Below are positions 5,858 through 12,532 of a DNA stretch of 14,874 bases, one piece after another. Location: positions 1 to 14,874 of the forward strand of contig DATCSE010000516.1 of NCBI GenBank assembly GCA_036568605.1, read 5' to 3'. The notes under the pieces were generated by a model that saw only the letters and a program-made list of their open reading frames with translations, had not been told where the DNA came from and made no database searches. Positions within the stretch are counted from its first letter, which is position 1. Each line of letters starts with the position of its first letter. Source of the DNA: DATCSE01 sp036568605. Its GTDB lineage: Bacteria > Pseudomonadota > Gammaproteobacteria > Burkholderiales > Burkholderiaceae_C. The translations under genes were made by a program, and so were the position numbers.

Positions 5858-6735
5858 GCAGCGCCGCGGTGCTGCTGCCGGGCGCGGCCGTGCCGGCTGG
5901 CGCCCATGGTCCCGTCTTCGACATGGCGCCGCCGGCCGTGCTGGAGGTTCCCCTGTGGCTGTGGATCTGCCTGGCCACCAGCCTCGTGCTGTATGCGCTG
6001 GGACTGCTGGCATTGTGGCGGCGCGCCGGCACCGGGCACGGCATCGCGCGTTGGCGTGCGGCCTGCTTCGCGGCGGGTTGGCTGGCCTTGCTGCTGGCGC
6101 TCGCGTCGCCGCTGGACAGCTGGAGCGCACGGCTGTTCTCGGCGCACATGCTGCAGCACGAGTTGCTGATGGTGGTGGCCGCACCGCTGCTGGTGCTGGG
6201 CCGACCGCTCGCGGTGTGGACGTTCGCGCTGACGCCGCGCATGCGGCGCGCGTGCGGCGGCGCACTGCGTGCCGCGGCCTGGCGCGGCACCTGGCGTCTG
6301 ATCACGCGGCCGCTGACGGCCTGGGCATTGCATGCCGTGGCGCTGTGGGCCTGGCATGCGCCTGCCGCTTTCGACGCGGCCCTGCACGACGAGGCCCTGC
6401 ACGAACTGCAGCACGCCACCTTCCTCGCCAGCGCGCTGCTGTTCTGGTGGACCGTGCTGGGCGTGCGGCATGCGGCGCCCGGCATACCGCTGCTGTCCGT
6501 CTTCACGACGATGATCCACAGCGGCGCGCTGGGCGCGCTGCTGGCGCTCTCGCCGTGGATCTGGTACTTGCCGTACGCGGCCAGCGCGTTCGCGCTCGGA
6601 TGGGATCCGCTGCAGGATCAGCAGCTGGGAGGGCTGGTCATGTGGGCACCGGCCGGCGCGGCCTACTTCGCCAGCGGCCTGTTGCTGGCCGCGCAGCTGC
6701 TGCGGCCGTCGCGCGTTGTCGGTCCTGCATCGTGA
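5833..6735 (+). CDS. ctaG: CtaG-family (caa3-type) cytochrome c oxidase assembly factor
   Basis: A 300-residue polytopic membrane protein of the caa3_CtaG family, which is needed for assembly of the metal centres of caa3 oxidases and is unrelated to Cox11. Visible landmarks are ASPLDSWSARLFSAHMLQHELLM (His105, His109, near 91-113), WHAPAAFDAAL and HELQHATFL (His175, His185, His190, His194), IHSGALGALLAL (His229) and the C-terminal DPLQDQQLGGLVMW. Conserved His residues on the outer face are plausible copper ligands. About seven helices follow a signal-like N-terminus. The ATG at 5833 gives a 25-base overlap with the upstream gene; a GTG at 5869 is an alternative start. It ends the + strand operon; no heme A synthesis or sco gene is in the window, so those functions must be encoded elsewhere. 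Confidence 0.85.
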   Translation: MALALRRLSSAAVLLPGAAVPAGAHGPVFDMAPPAVLEVPLWLWICLATSLVLYALGLLALWRRAGTGHGIARWRAACFAAGWLALLLALASPLDSWSARLFSAHMLQHELLMVVAAPLLVLGRPLAVWTFALTPRMRRACGGALRAAAWRGTWRLITRPLTAWALHAVALWAWHAPAAFDAALHDEALHELQHATFLASALLFWWTVLGVRHAAPGIPLLSVFTTMIHSGALGALLALSPWIWYLPYAASAFALGWDPLQDQQLGGLVMWAPAGAAYFASGLLLAAQLLRPSRVVGPAS

Positions 6736-6753
6736 GCGCGCGAGCGCGTTCAG

Positions 6754-6785
6754 ACTGGTGTCGCCGCAACGCCGCCAGCACCGGT
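6754..6785. terminator. Weak hairpin between the convergent ctaG and GGDEF genes
   Basis: The 64-base gap between the oxidase operon and the GGDEF gene contains a 7-base inverted repeat, ACTGGTG/CACCGGT (6754-6760 with 6779-6785, one G-T wobble) around a GC-rich 18-base loop. The position fits a shared terminator for convergent transcripts. There is no T-run, and the loop is long, so support is weak. Confidence 0.3.
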
Positions 6786-6799
6786 CAAGCTCTGCCAGG

Positions 6800-8410
6800 T
6801 CAGCGCGCTGCGTCGGCGCCGTCGCCGACAAACGTCAGCACGGCGTTGTTGCGGCCGCCTCGTTTGGCGTCGTACAGACTGCGGTCCGCGCGGGCCAGCA
6901 TGGTCTGCAACTCATCGGCGCGGCCCATGCACAAGCCCAGGCTGATCGAGACCGCGAGACCCTGCGTCAAGGCCGGCCAGTCATGGCCCGACACGGCGCG
7001 CACGATGTCGGCCGCGCGCGCTTCGGCCACCTCGGCGCCGACCTGGTCGAGGACGACCACGAACTCGTCCCCGCCCAGACGCGCCGCCAGATCGCCGGCG
7101 CGCACCTGTCCCGCGAGGATCGCGCCCAGCTGACGCAACACCGCATCGCCGATGTCGTGCCCGAAGCGGTCGTTGATCTGCTTGAAGTGATCGACGTCGA
7201 TCATCATCACCGCGACCAGGCCGGCGGAGGCCCGGGCCGGCGCCAGCCGTTCCCCCAAGCCGGAGACGTAGGCCTGGTAGGCGCGCCGGGTCGCCAGGCC
7301 GGTCAGGTCGTCGGTGAGCACCTGGTGGCGCAGCCGCCGGTGCTCGGCTTGCTGGCGCTCGGCTTCGATCACGCTGCACAGGGCGCGGTCGCGCGCGAGC
7401 CGCGCTTCCCAACGCAGCCGCGCCAGCTCCTCGGCATAGCGGCGCGCGACCACGGGTGTCTTGCGGCCGGCCGCGGCGAGGCGGAACGCGAGCAACTTGA
7501 GCTGCACCGGCGCCGGGAACCCGATGGCGTCGACCGCCGGCGCGGCGCGCCGCGCGGCACGGCCGTGCTCGCCTGCGCGGTAGTGGCGCACCGCATCGGC
7601 AATCGCCACGGTCGCACGAGTGAGGTCGCAGGCCTTGCGGGCCAGACGTTCGGCCCGATCCAGTTCGGGGCTCCGGGGCTGCTCGGCCAGCGCGGCCAGC
7701 AGGCTGTGATAGCTGTGCAGCTCGGCCATCCACGCGGCCGGGAAATCCAGGTCGGCCACCGCGGCCACATGGGGCAGGGCCTGGGCCGCGCGGCGTGCCG
7801 CGGCCTCCCAATCGTCGATCTCGGCGAGCGCGCAACTCCAGTCGATCAGGATGTCCAGCCGATTGACGGCGATCGCGCGCCGCTGGCAGCGCACCACCGG
7901 CAGCCAGACGGATGGCGTCTCGGCGGGCCATGCGCCTTCGGCGAGGTCATAGTGCTGGCTTGCCAGCTCCCACAGCCCGCGCGTGTGAAACGACAGGGCC
8001 ACCTCGATGTGCGCCGCGCAGCGATGGGCCGGGAACTCGCTGGCCTCGTCGAGCAGCACCACGGACCGGGTGAGCGCGTCACCGACCCCTTTGGGCATCA
8101 TGTTCGGCGCGCCGATCGCCTCCCCGAACACCGAGGTCGAAAGCGCGAGCGCCACCAGCGCCGGGTCGCGCGTGCGCTCGGCGCATTCGAGCATCGTGCG
8201 CAGCGGCGCGCTGGCGTCGACGCCGCGGTGGCGGGCCTGCAGCACGTACGCCCATTGCGTCAGCGCCCGCAGGTCGGGCCAGTCGCGAGCCAGCGCGAGC
8301 GCGTCCAGCCGCTCGACGGCGTCCAGCTCCGCCTCGGGCGCCTGGACGCTCTCGATCAGCCGATACGCTTCGATCAGCGGTTCGACGCGGGGATTGGACT
8401 GCGAACTCAA
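6800..8410 (-). CDS. Cytoplasmic diguanylate cyclase with N-terminal helical (TPR-like) repeats
   Basis: A 536-residue protein that makes c-di-GMP from two GTP. Residues 1-315 are Ala/Leu/Arg-rich helical pairs of TPR-like character, a probable protein-binding sensor region. A coiled-coil linker (about 320-362) leads into the GGDEF domain, which starts at LTDDLTGLATRRAY. The catalytic site is intact (GGDEF 446-450; DVDHFKQIND near 405-414), and the inhibitory I-site RAGD (437-440) lies five residues before it, so product inhibition is expected. No signal peptide or membrane helix is visible. The frame has no ATG near its beginning; the only start after the in-frame stop at 8441-8443 is TTG at 8410, with GGAAG about 10 bases upstream. 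It is divergent from the VOC gene. The catalytic class is certain, the input signal unknown. Confidence 0.88.
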   Translation of the reverse strand: MSSQSNPRVEPLIEAYRLIESVQAPEAELDAVERLDALALARDWPDLRALTQWAYVLQARHRGVDASAPLRTMLECAERTRDPALVALALSTSVFGEAIGAPNMMPKGVGDALTRSVVLLDEASEFPAHRCAAHIEVALSFHTRGLWELASQHYDLAEGAWPAETPSVWLPVVRCQRRAIAVNRLDILIDWSCALAEIDDWEAAARRAAQALPHVAAVADLDFPAAWMAELHSYHSLLAALAEQPRSPELDRAERLARKACDLTRATVAIADAVRHYRAGEHGRAARRAAPAVDAIGFPAPVQLKLLAFRLAAAGRKTPVVARRYAEELARLRWEARLARDRALCSVIEAERQQAEHRRLRHQVLTDDLTGLATRRAYQAYVSGLGERLAPARASAGLVAVMMIDVDHFKQINDRFGHDIGDAVLRQLGAILAGQVRAGDLAARLGGDEFVVVLDQVGAEVAEARAADIVRAVSGHDWPALTQGLAVSISLGLCMGRADELQTMLARADRSLYDAKRGGRNNAVLTFVGDGADAAR

Positions 8411-8548
8411 GGGGCGGTACTTCCGGAATCGTCGGCATTTTCATCGGCACGCGGCCCGCGGTCTGAAGCCGCTCTCGCGTGAGCGTCTGCACGTCGCCGC
8501 GATTTGCTCGTTGTCGATCCGCGGCCTGCTCGATCGTCGTACGGGTGG

Positions 8549-8570
8549 AGCCTCCGCACGCGCAGAGGCT
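8549..8570. promoter_or_regulatory. Inverted repeat in the divergent GGDEF/VOC intergenic region
   Basis: The 190-base region between the two divergent starts (8411-8600) must hold promoters for both genes. I see no convincing -35/-10 pair. The only clear symmetry is AGCCTC/GAGGCT (8549-8554 with 8565-8570, 10-base spacer), about 30 bases before the VOC start. It could be an operator or a leader hairpin. The remaining sequence shows no other structure I can support. Confidence 0.25.
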
Positions 8571-8600
8571 TCGACCCTACAGACAACCACTGGAAAACCC

Positions 8601-9020
8601 ATGACAAAGATGATCTTCGTCAGCCTGCCGGTCACCGACCTCGAGGCCTCGATCGCCTTCTACAAGGCCCTGGGATTCGAGCAGAACCCGCAACTCAGCG
8701 ACGACGGCGGCGCCTGCATGGTGTGGAGCGAGGCGATCTACGCCATGCTGCTCACGCACGCCAAATGGCGCACGCTCACGCAGCGGCCGTTCCCGCCGGC
8801 CGGGGCGATCGGTTCGATGCTCTCGCTCTCGATGGACAGCCGCGACGCCGTCGATGCGATGAACCGTGCCGCCGCGGCCCACGGCGGGCAGGCCGACGTG
8901 AACCCGGCCGAGGACCTGGGCTTCATGTACAGCCGCGACCTCGCCGACCCCGACGGGCACATGTGGGGGATCGTCTGGATGGATACCGCGGGGATGTCGC
9001 CCGCGGATCACCAGAGCTGA
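8601..9020 (+). CDS. VOC-superfamily (glyoxalase/bleomycin-resistance fold) protein
   Basis: A 139-residue single-domain protein of the vicinal oxygen chelate fold. The N-terminal motif IFVSLPVTDLEASIAFYKAL (residues 5-24) and the C-terminal DPDGHMWGIVWMD are typical of the small VOC group often annotated as glyoxalase or lactoylglutathione lyase-like. The middle part AIYAMLLTH and the tract DLGFMYSRDLADPDGH are also family-like. The substrate cannot be told from sequence; these proteins often stand alone and are rarely characterised. Start ATG 8601 follows a weak GGAAAA site. The 3' end overlaps the convergent membrane GGDEF gene by 13 bases. It has no evident functional link to the neighbours. 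Confidence 0.82.
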   Translation: MTKMIFVSLPVTDLEASIAFYKALGFEQNPQLSDDGGACMVWSEAIYAMLLTHAKWRTLTQRPFPPAGAIGSMLSLSMDSRDAVDAMNRAAAAHGGQADVNPAEDLGFMYSRDLADPDGHMWGIVWMDTAGMSPADHQS

Positions 9021-10807
9021 GCCGCGCTGCGCGCCCCCTGCGCCCCCGCGTCGCCGCCGGAGCCACCGGCGCCGCCACCATCACCCGAAAGACAAACCCG
9101 CATCCTCCCGCCCGACTTGGCCCGGTACATGGCCTGGTCCGCGGCGGCGATCAGCTCGGTGGCGTTCTCGCCGTCGATCGGGTAGCGGCTGACGCCGATG
9201 CTGGCGCCGACCACGAGGTCGGCTTCGCCCCGCCGCACCGGCTGCGACAGGACATCGAGCACCTTGTGCGCGACGATCGGGAGCCCTTCGAGCTCGTCGG
9301 TGTCGTCGAGCAGGATGATGAACTCGTCGCCGCCGATGCGCGCCACGGTGTCGACCTCGCGCACCACATGCTTCAGGCGCTGCGCCAGCGCGCGCAGCAC
9401 GAAGTCGCCCGCGGCATGGCCGAGCTCGTCGTTGATGGTCTTGAAGTTGTCGAGGTCGATGAACAGCAGCGCCAGTTGGCGGCCGGTGCGCTTGGCATGG
9501 GCCAGCGCGTGATCGAGGCGATCGAGGAACAGGCGCCGGTTGTGCAGCCCCGTGAGGCTGTCGTGGCTGGCCAGCCTGTCGAGTTCGTTCTGCTTCTGTT
9601 CCAGCGTCGCGAATTGCGCGCGAATCTGGCGTTGCATGTTCTCGATGCTGCGCGCGAGCAGGCCGATTTCGTCCTGGCGCGCACAGGGCAGGCGGCCGTC
9701 CGGGGCGCCGTCGGCGAAGCGCCGCACCGCGTCGACGATCTGATTCAGCGGCCGGGTCAACGCGCGTGCCAGCAGGGCGGCCAGCAGCACGGCCAGCGCG
9801 CTGAAGGCCACGACGATGCGGGTGTTGACCACGCCGAGCTGCTCGCTGTCCTTCAGCACCACGCTCAACGGCTGGGCGAGCCCCAGGATGAACTCGTCCT
9901 CGTACTGCAGTTCGCCCAGCGGCTGGCGCATGAAGGCCGCCACCACGGCGCCCTGTGCGCCGGGCGGCGTGGCCGTGGTGACGAGCGCATCCTGGCGGCC
10001 CGAGCCCTCGCGCGTCATCGCCGCGGCGGCGGGGAAGGCATCCTGCAGGCGCGACGCCTGCCCGCGATCGAAGGCGAAGGCCTGGCTGGGGTCGGGATGG
10101 ATCAGGAAGTCGCCGGCGCGGTTGGTCAGGTACAGCTGCAAGCCGGGGGGCAGATCGGCCGCCAGCTGCGCGAACAAGCCGTTCAGGTCGACGTTGATGA
10201 CGACGACGCCGCGCGCGTGCCCGTTCACGTCATGCACCGGCGCCGCGACCTGCAGCGAGGGCTTGCCCAGGCCCGCATGAGCGCCCACCTCGTGATTGAT
10301 GACCGGGCGCGACACGTACACCGTGCCGGCGGGCAGGCGCAGCGTCTCGAACACGTACGGGTAGTGCCCTTTCTCCTGCAGATCGTCGCCGCTCACGCGC
10401 ACCAGGCCGCTGTCGTCGCGATCGACCCGTATGCGCTCCAGCCCATGATCGGTCACGTCGATCAGGCGCATCTGGAAATACTCGGGATGGGTGCGCAGCA
10501 TGCCTTCGAACAGCAGCGCGGCGTTGTTCTCGTTGAACTCCTGCACGCTGGGGTCGGCGCGGGCGAGCAGGCGCGCGGATTGCGGGTGATCGGCCAGCAT
10601 CCGCACGTCGCGCGCGGTGCCGTTGAGCCCCACGGCCAACTGGCGGACCAGCACCCGCGTGGCCGTCTGCAGCCGTTCCTCGGCGCCGGCCGTCAGCATC
10701 GCGCGGCTGGCCGAGTAGCCGTAGTAGCCGGTCAGGGCGGCCGCCAGCACGCCCACCCAGGCCAACGCGAGGCCGAGGCGCCAGGCGATGCCGGGTTTCA
10801 GCTTCAT
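9008..10807 (-). CDS. Membrane diguanylate cyclase: dCache sensor, HAMP, GGDEF
   Basis: A 599-residue inner-membrane receptor that makes c-di-GMP. Helix 1 (about 11-30) is followed by a large periplasmic region (about 35-325) with dCache-type segments such as FQMRLIDVTDHGLERIRVDR and GVVVINVDLNGLF. Helix 2 (about 328-349), a HAMP linker (about 350-400), a short coiled coil and the GGDEF domain from DSLTGLHNRRLF follow. The active site GGDEF (492-496) and the I-site REVD (483-486) are intact. A Gly-rich tail closes the protein. I chose ATG 10807, 28 bases after the stop of the binding-protein gene; a GTG at 10867 would add 20 charged residues and overlap that gene. Co-transcription with the binding protein suggests it senses the ligand-loaded form of that protein, as MbaA does with NspS. 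This partnership is inferred. Confidence 0.9.
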   Translation of the reverse strand: MKLKPGIAWRLGLALAWVGVLAAALTGYYGYSASRAMLTAGAEERLQTATRVLVRQLAVGLNGTARDVRMLADHPQSARLLARADPSVQEFNENNAALLFEGMLRTHPEYFQMRLIDVTDHGLERIRVDRDDSGLVRVSGDDLQEKGHYPYVFETLRLPAGTVYVSRPVINHEVGAHAGLGKPSLQVAAPVHDVNGHARGVVVINVDLNGLFAQLAADLPPGLQLYLTNRAGDFLIHPDPSQAFAFDRGQASRLQDAFPAAAAMTREGSGRQDALVTTATPPGAQGAVVAAFMRQPLGELQYEDEFILGLAQPLSVVLKDSEQLGVVNTRIVVAFSALAVLLAALLARALTRPLNQIVDAVRRFADGAPDGRLPCARQDEIGLLARSIENMQRQIRAQFATLEQKQNELDRLASHDSLTGLHNRRLFLDRLDHALAHAKRTGRQLALLFIDLDNFKTINDELGHAAGDFVLRALAQRLKHVVREVDTVARIGGDEFIILLDDTDELEGLPIVAHKVLDVLSQPVRRGEADLVVGASIGVSRYPIDGENATELIAAADQAMYRAKSGGRMRVCLSGDGGGAGGSGGDAGAQGARSAAQLW

Positions 10808-10835
10808 CGGGGCCGCCGGCTCATCGTCATCGCCA

Positions 10836-11891
10836 TCACGGCGCCAGCACGCGCGAAGCGCGATCACCCGAGCGGATGCGCGCCCACATGGCCTCGCGCC
10901 GGCCGGCGTCCTCGACCGGCTCGAGCCAGAGGATGCGCACCTCAGGCTGGCTGGAATCCGACGCCGTGGTGGTGCTGGACAGCCCCTGGCGCTCCATCAG
11001 CAGCCGGCTGGCCTGCTCGCCGAGCAGGAGGTCGATCCAGGCATGCGCCAGCGCGGGGTCGCGGGCCCGGCGCGTGATGGCCCAGCAATCGAGCCACGCC
11101 AGCGCGCCTTCGCGAGGAATCACATAGCCGGCATCGACGCCCTGGGCCTTCAGCAGATGCAGCTGCTGCGTGCCGTAGTTGGCATACATCAACGCGGCGC
11201 CGTGGCGCCGGAACAGGTCGATCGACTCCTCGGGCCCGTTGTAGAACCCGAGCACGTTGCGCCGCAGATCGATCAGCGCATCCACCGTGCGCGGCCACAT
11301 CGCCGGCTCGATACTGAACGGCGATGCGGCCCCCAGCATCTGGGCTGCAAGCGAGAAGTTGTGGGCGCCGCCGCCGTAGGCGAGCACCTTGCCCTGGTAG
11401 CGCTTGTCCCACAGCGCCGCGATCGAGGCGGGGGGCGTGCCGATCTGGCGCCGGTCGTAGATCAGCCCCATCTCGGAATAGGTGAACGGGATCGCATAGG
11501 TCTGCGCCGCGCCGCCCTGCGTGTGCACCAGCCCGGGGATGGCGGCACGCTGGCGGAAGCGCGGCAGCTGCGCGCGGGTGTTCGGGATCTGGGCCGGATC
11601 CACCGGCCTGACCAGCTCGGACTGGATGTAGCGCTGCAACTCGGCGGTGTTCACCGCGAAGACGTCGAAGCCGGCACCGCCGTCGGCATTGAGCTTCTGC
11701 CACATCGACTCGTCGGTATCGATCACCGTCAGCTCGACATGGGCGCCCGTCCTGGCTTCGAAGTCGCGAACGACCTCGGGTTCCGCATACCCGGGCCAGG
11801 CCAGCACGCGCAGCACCGGTGCCGCGGCTGCGTGCACGCCGGCCAGGGCGAGCAGCAGCACCGCCGCCACCGGAAACCACCTTCCTCGCAT
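10836..11891 (-). CDS. PotD/PotF-like periplasmic (polyamine-type) binding protein without transporter genes
   Basis: A 351-residue secreted binding protein. Residues 1-24 are a signal peptide (VAAVLLLALAGVHAAAA). The mature part matches the spermidine/putrescine-binding group: LRVLAWPGYAEPEVVRDFEA, ESMWQKLNADGGAGFDVFAV, a YAIPFTYSEMGLIYDR segment, and later MYANYGTQQLHLL and AWLDCWAI. Length is normal for the family. No permease or ATPase genes flank it; the next gene downstream encodes a periplasmic-sensing GGDEF protein, so the product more likely acts as a sensor subunit than in uptake. The ATG at 11891 was chosen over GTG 11990 because it gives a clean signal peptide. The ligand is not certain: other members of this group bind amino acids or iron, and the ligand residues of PotD were not individually checked. 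Confidence 0.85.
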   Translation of the reverse strand: MRGRWFPVAAVLLLALAGVHAAAAPVLRVLAWPGYAEPEVVRDFEARTGAHVELTVIDTDESMWQKLNADGGAGFDVFAVNTAELQRYIQSELVRPVDPAQIPNTRAQLPRFRQRAAIPGLVHTQGGAAQTYAIPFTYSEMGLIYDRRQIGTPPASIAALWDKRYQGKVLAYGGGAHNFSLAAQMLGAASPFSIEPAMWPRTVDALIDLRRNVLGFYNGPEESIDLFRRHGAALMYANYGTQQLHLLKAQGVDAGYVIPREGALAWLDCWAITRRARDPALAHAWIDLLLGEQASRLLMERQGLSSTTTASDSSQPEVRILWLEPVEDAGRREAMWARIRSGDRASRVLAP

Positions 11892-11993
11892 CGACAACAA
11901 CCCCGCCAAGTCCTGGCTCCCCTGCCGCCATGTTAGGGCAACACGATGTCGCGGGCCGACCCGGCCTGGCCGCCGGCGTGCGGAGAACACGTC

Positions 11994-12023
11994 TTGACGG
12001 CGTGTGTGCTTGCTTGCAACGAT
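11994..12023 (+). promoter_or_regulatory. Possible promoter for the dihydrofolate reductase gene
   Basis: In the 180-base divergent region (11892-12071), a good -35 element TTGACG (11994-11999) lies 18 bases before a poor -10 candidate AACGAT (12018-12023). The -35 box is in the spacer of an imperfect inverted repeat (ACACG/CGTGT). The rest of this region shows no other clear signal, and no promoter for the leftward gene could be picked out. Confidence 0.28.
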
Positions 12024-12071
12024 CGCCGCTTGCCCGACACTCTCGCCTCATGAACTGCCCACGAGGACCCC

Positions 12072-12485
12072 ATGCCTGACGTTCGATCGATGTGCGCGAT
12101 TGGCCTGAGCGGCCAACTGGGCTTGAACGGCCAACTGCCGTGGGAGGGCGACCGCCGCCCTGAATTCGAGGCCGACGTGGCGCGCTTCTTCGAGATGACC
12201 CGCGGCCATGTGCTGATGGCCGGCCCGCGCACCATCGCCGCGGTGCCGGCGTTCGCGCACGCCGACCGCACGCTGGTCACGTTGCGCTCCAGCGACGACC
12301 CGCAGGCGATGCTGGACCGCTTTCCCGGCCGCGTCGTCTACATCGGCGGCGGCCCGCCGGTGTGGGACGTCTATGCCCGCTTCATCCGCCACTGGGACAT
12401 CACGCGCCTGCCGTACGACGGCCCGGCCGACCGCTGGTTCGACCCGCGCTGGCTGCTGACCGGCGCGCAGGTCCGGTCACGCTGA
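12072..12485 (+). CDS. folA: Short, atypical dihydrofolate reductase
   Basis: A 137-residue DHFR-fold protein; usual chromosomal enzymes have about 160 residues. DHFR reduces dihydrofolate with NADPH for thymidylate, purine and methionine synthesis. Matching motifs are AIGLSGQLGLNGQLPW (residues 9-24), the acidic helix residue Asp35 in EADVARFFEMT (equivalent to E. coli Asp27), GHVLMAGPRT (45-54, usually MGRKT) and the cofactor loop VVYIGGGPPVWDVY (88-101). The stretch between PW and the Asp is longer than in E. coli by about seven residues, while the C-terminal half is short. The ATG at 12072 has GAGGA only 4 bases upstream. Whether it is the sole cellular DHFR, a second copy or a RibD-like reductase cannot be decided here. 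Confidence 0.75.
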   Translation: MPDVRSMCAIGLSGQLGLNGQLPWEGDRRPEFEADVARFFEMTRGHVLMAGPRTIAAVPAFAHADRTLVTLRSSDDPQAMLDRFPGRVVYIGGGPPVWDVYARFIRHWDITRLPYDGPADRWFDPRWLLTGAQVRSR

Positions 12486-12499
12486 GATCGGGGCGGGGC

Positions 12500-12531
12500 G
12501 CCGGTGCGGCATCGGCATGCCGCGGGCCGGC
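12500..12531. terminator. Bidirectional hairpin between folA and mshG
   Basis: The 47-base gap between the convergent stops holds a strong stem, GCGGCAT/ATGCCGC (12506-12512 with 12517-12523, loop CGGC). The stem can extend through GCCGG/CCGGC (12500-12504 with 12527-12531). There is no T-run on either side, so it may act as a Rho-dependent stop or as a 3'-end stabiliser for both transcripts. Confidence 0.45.
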
Positions 12532-12532
12532 C

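Noticed and set aside
5440..6831. A 463-codon - strand frame opposite the small membrane gene and ctaG
   Set aside because: Low-complexity Arg/Gln/Ala composition, no motif, antisense to genes with good family matches.
6716..8482. A 588-codon + strand frame opposite the soluble GGDEF gene
   Set aside because: The GGDEF frame on the other strand has an intact catalytic domain; this one is a compositional shadow.
10808..10867. GTG start giving 20 more residues to the membrane GGDEF protein
   Set aside because: The added part is charged and not signal-like, and it would overlap the binding-protein gene by 32 bases; ATG 10807 puts the first membrane helix at the N-terminus.
8504..11077. An 857-codon + strand frame through the VOC gene and opposite the membrane GGDEF gene
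   Set aside because: It crosses several real genes in the wrong frame and shows no domain; Gln/His/Arg/Ala-rich shadow.
11892..11990. N-terminal extension of the binding protein to GTG 11990
   Set aside because: It would bury the signal peptide behind 33 Arg-rich residues; ATG 11891 gives a normal secreted protein.
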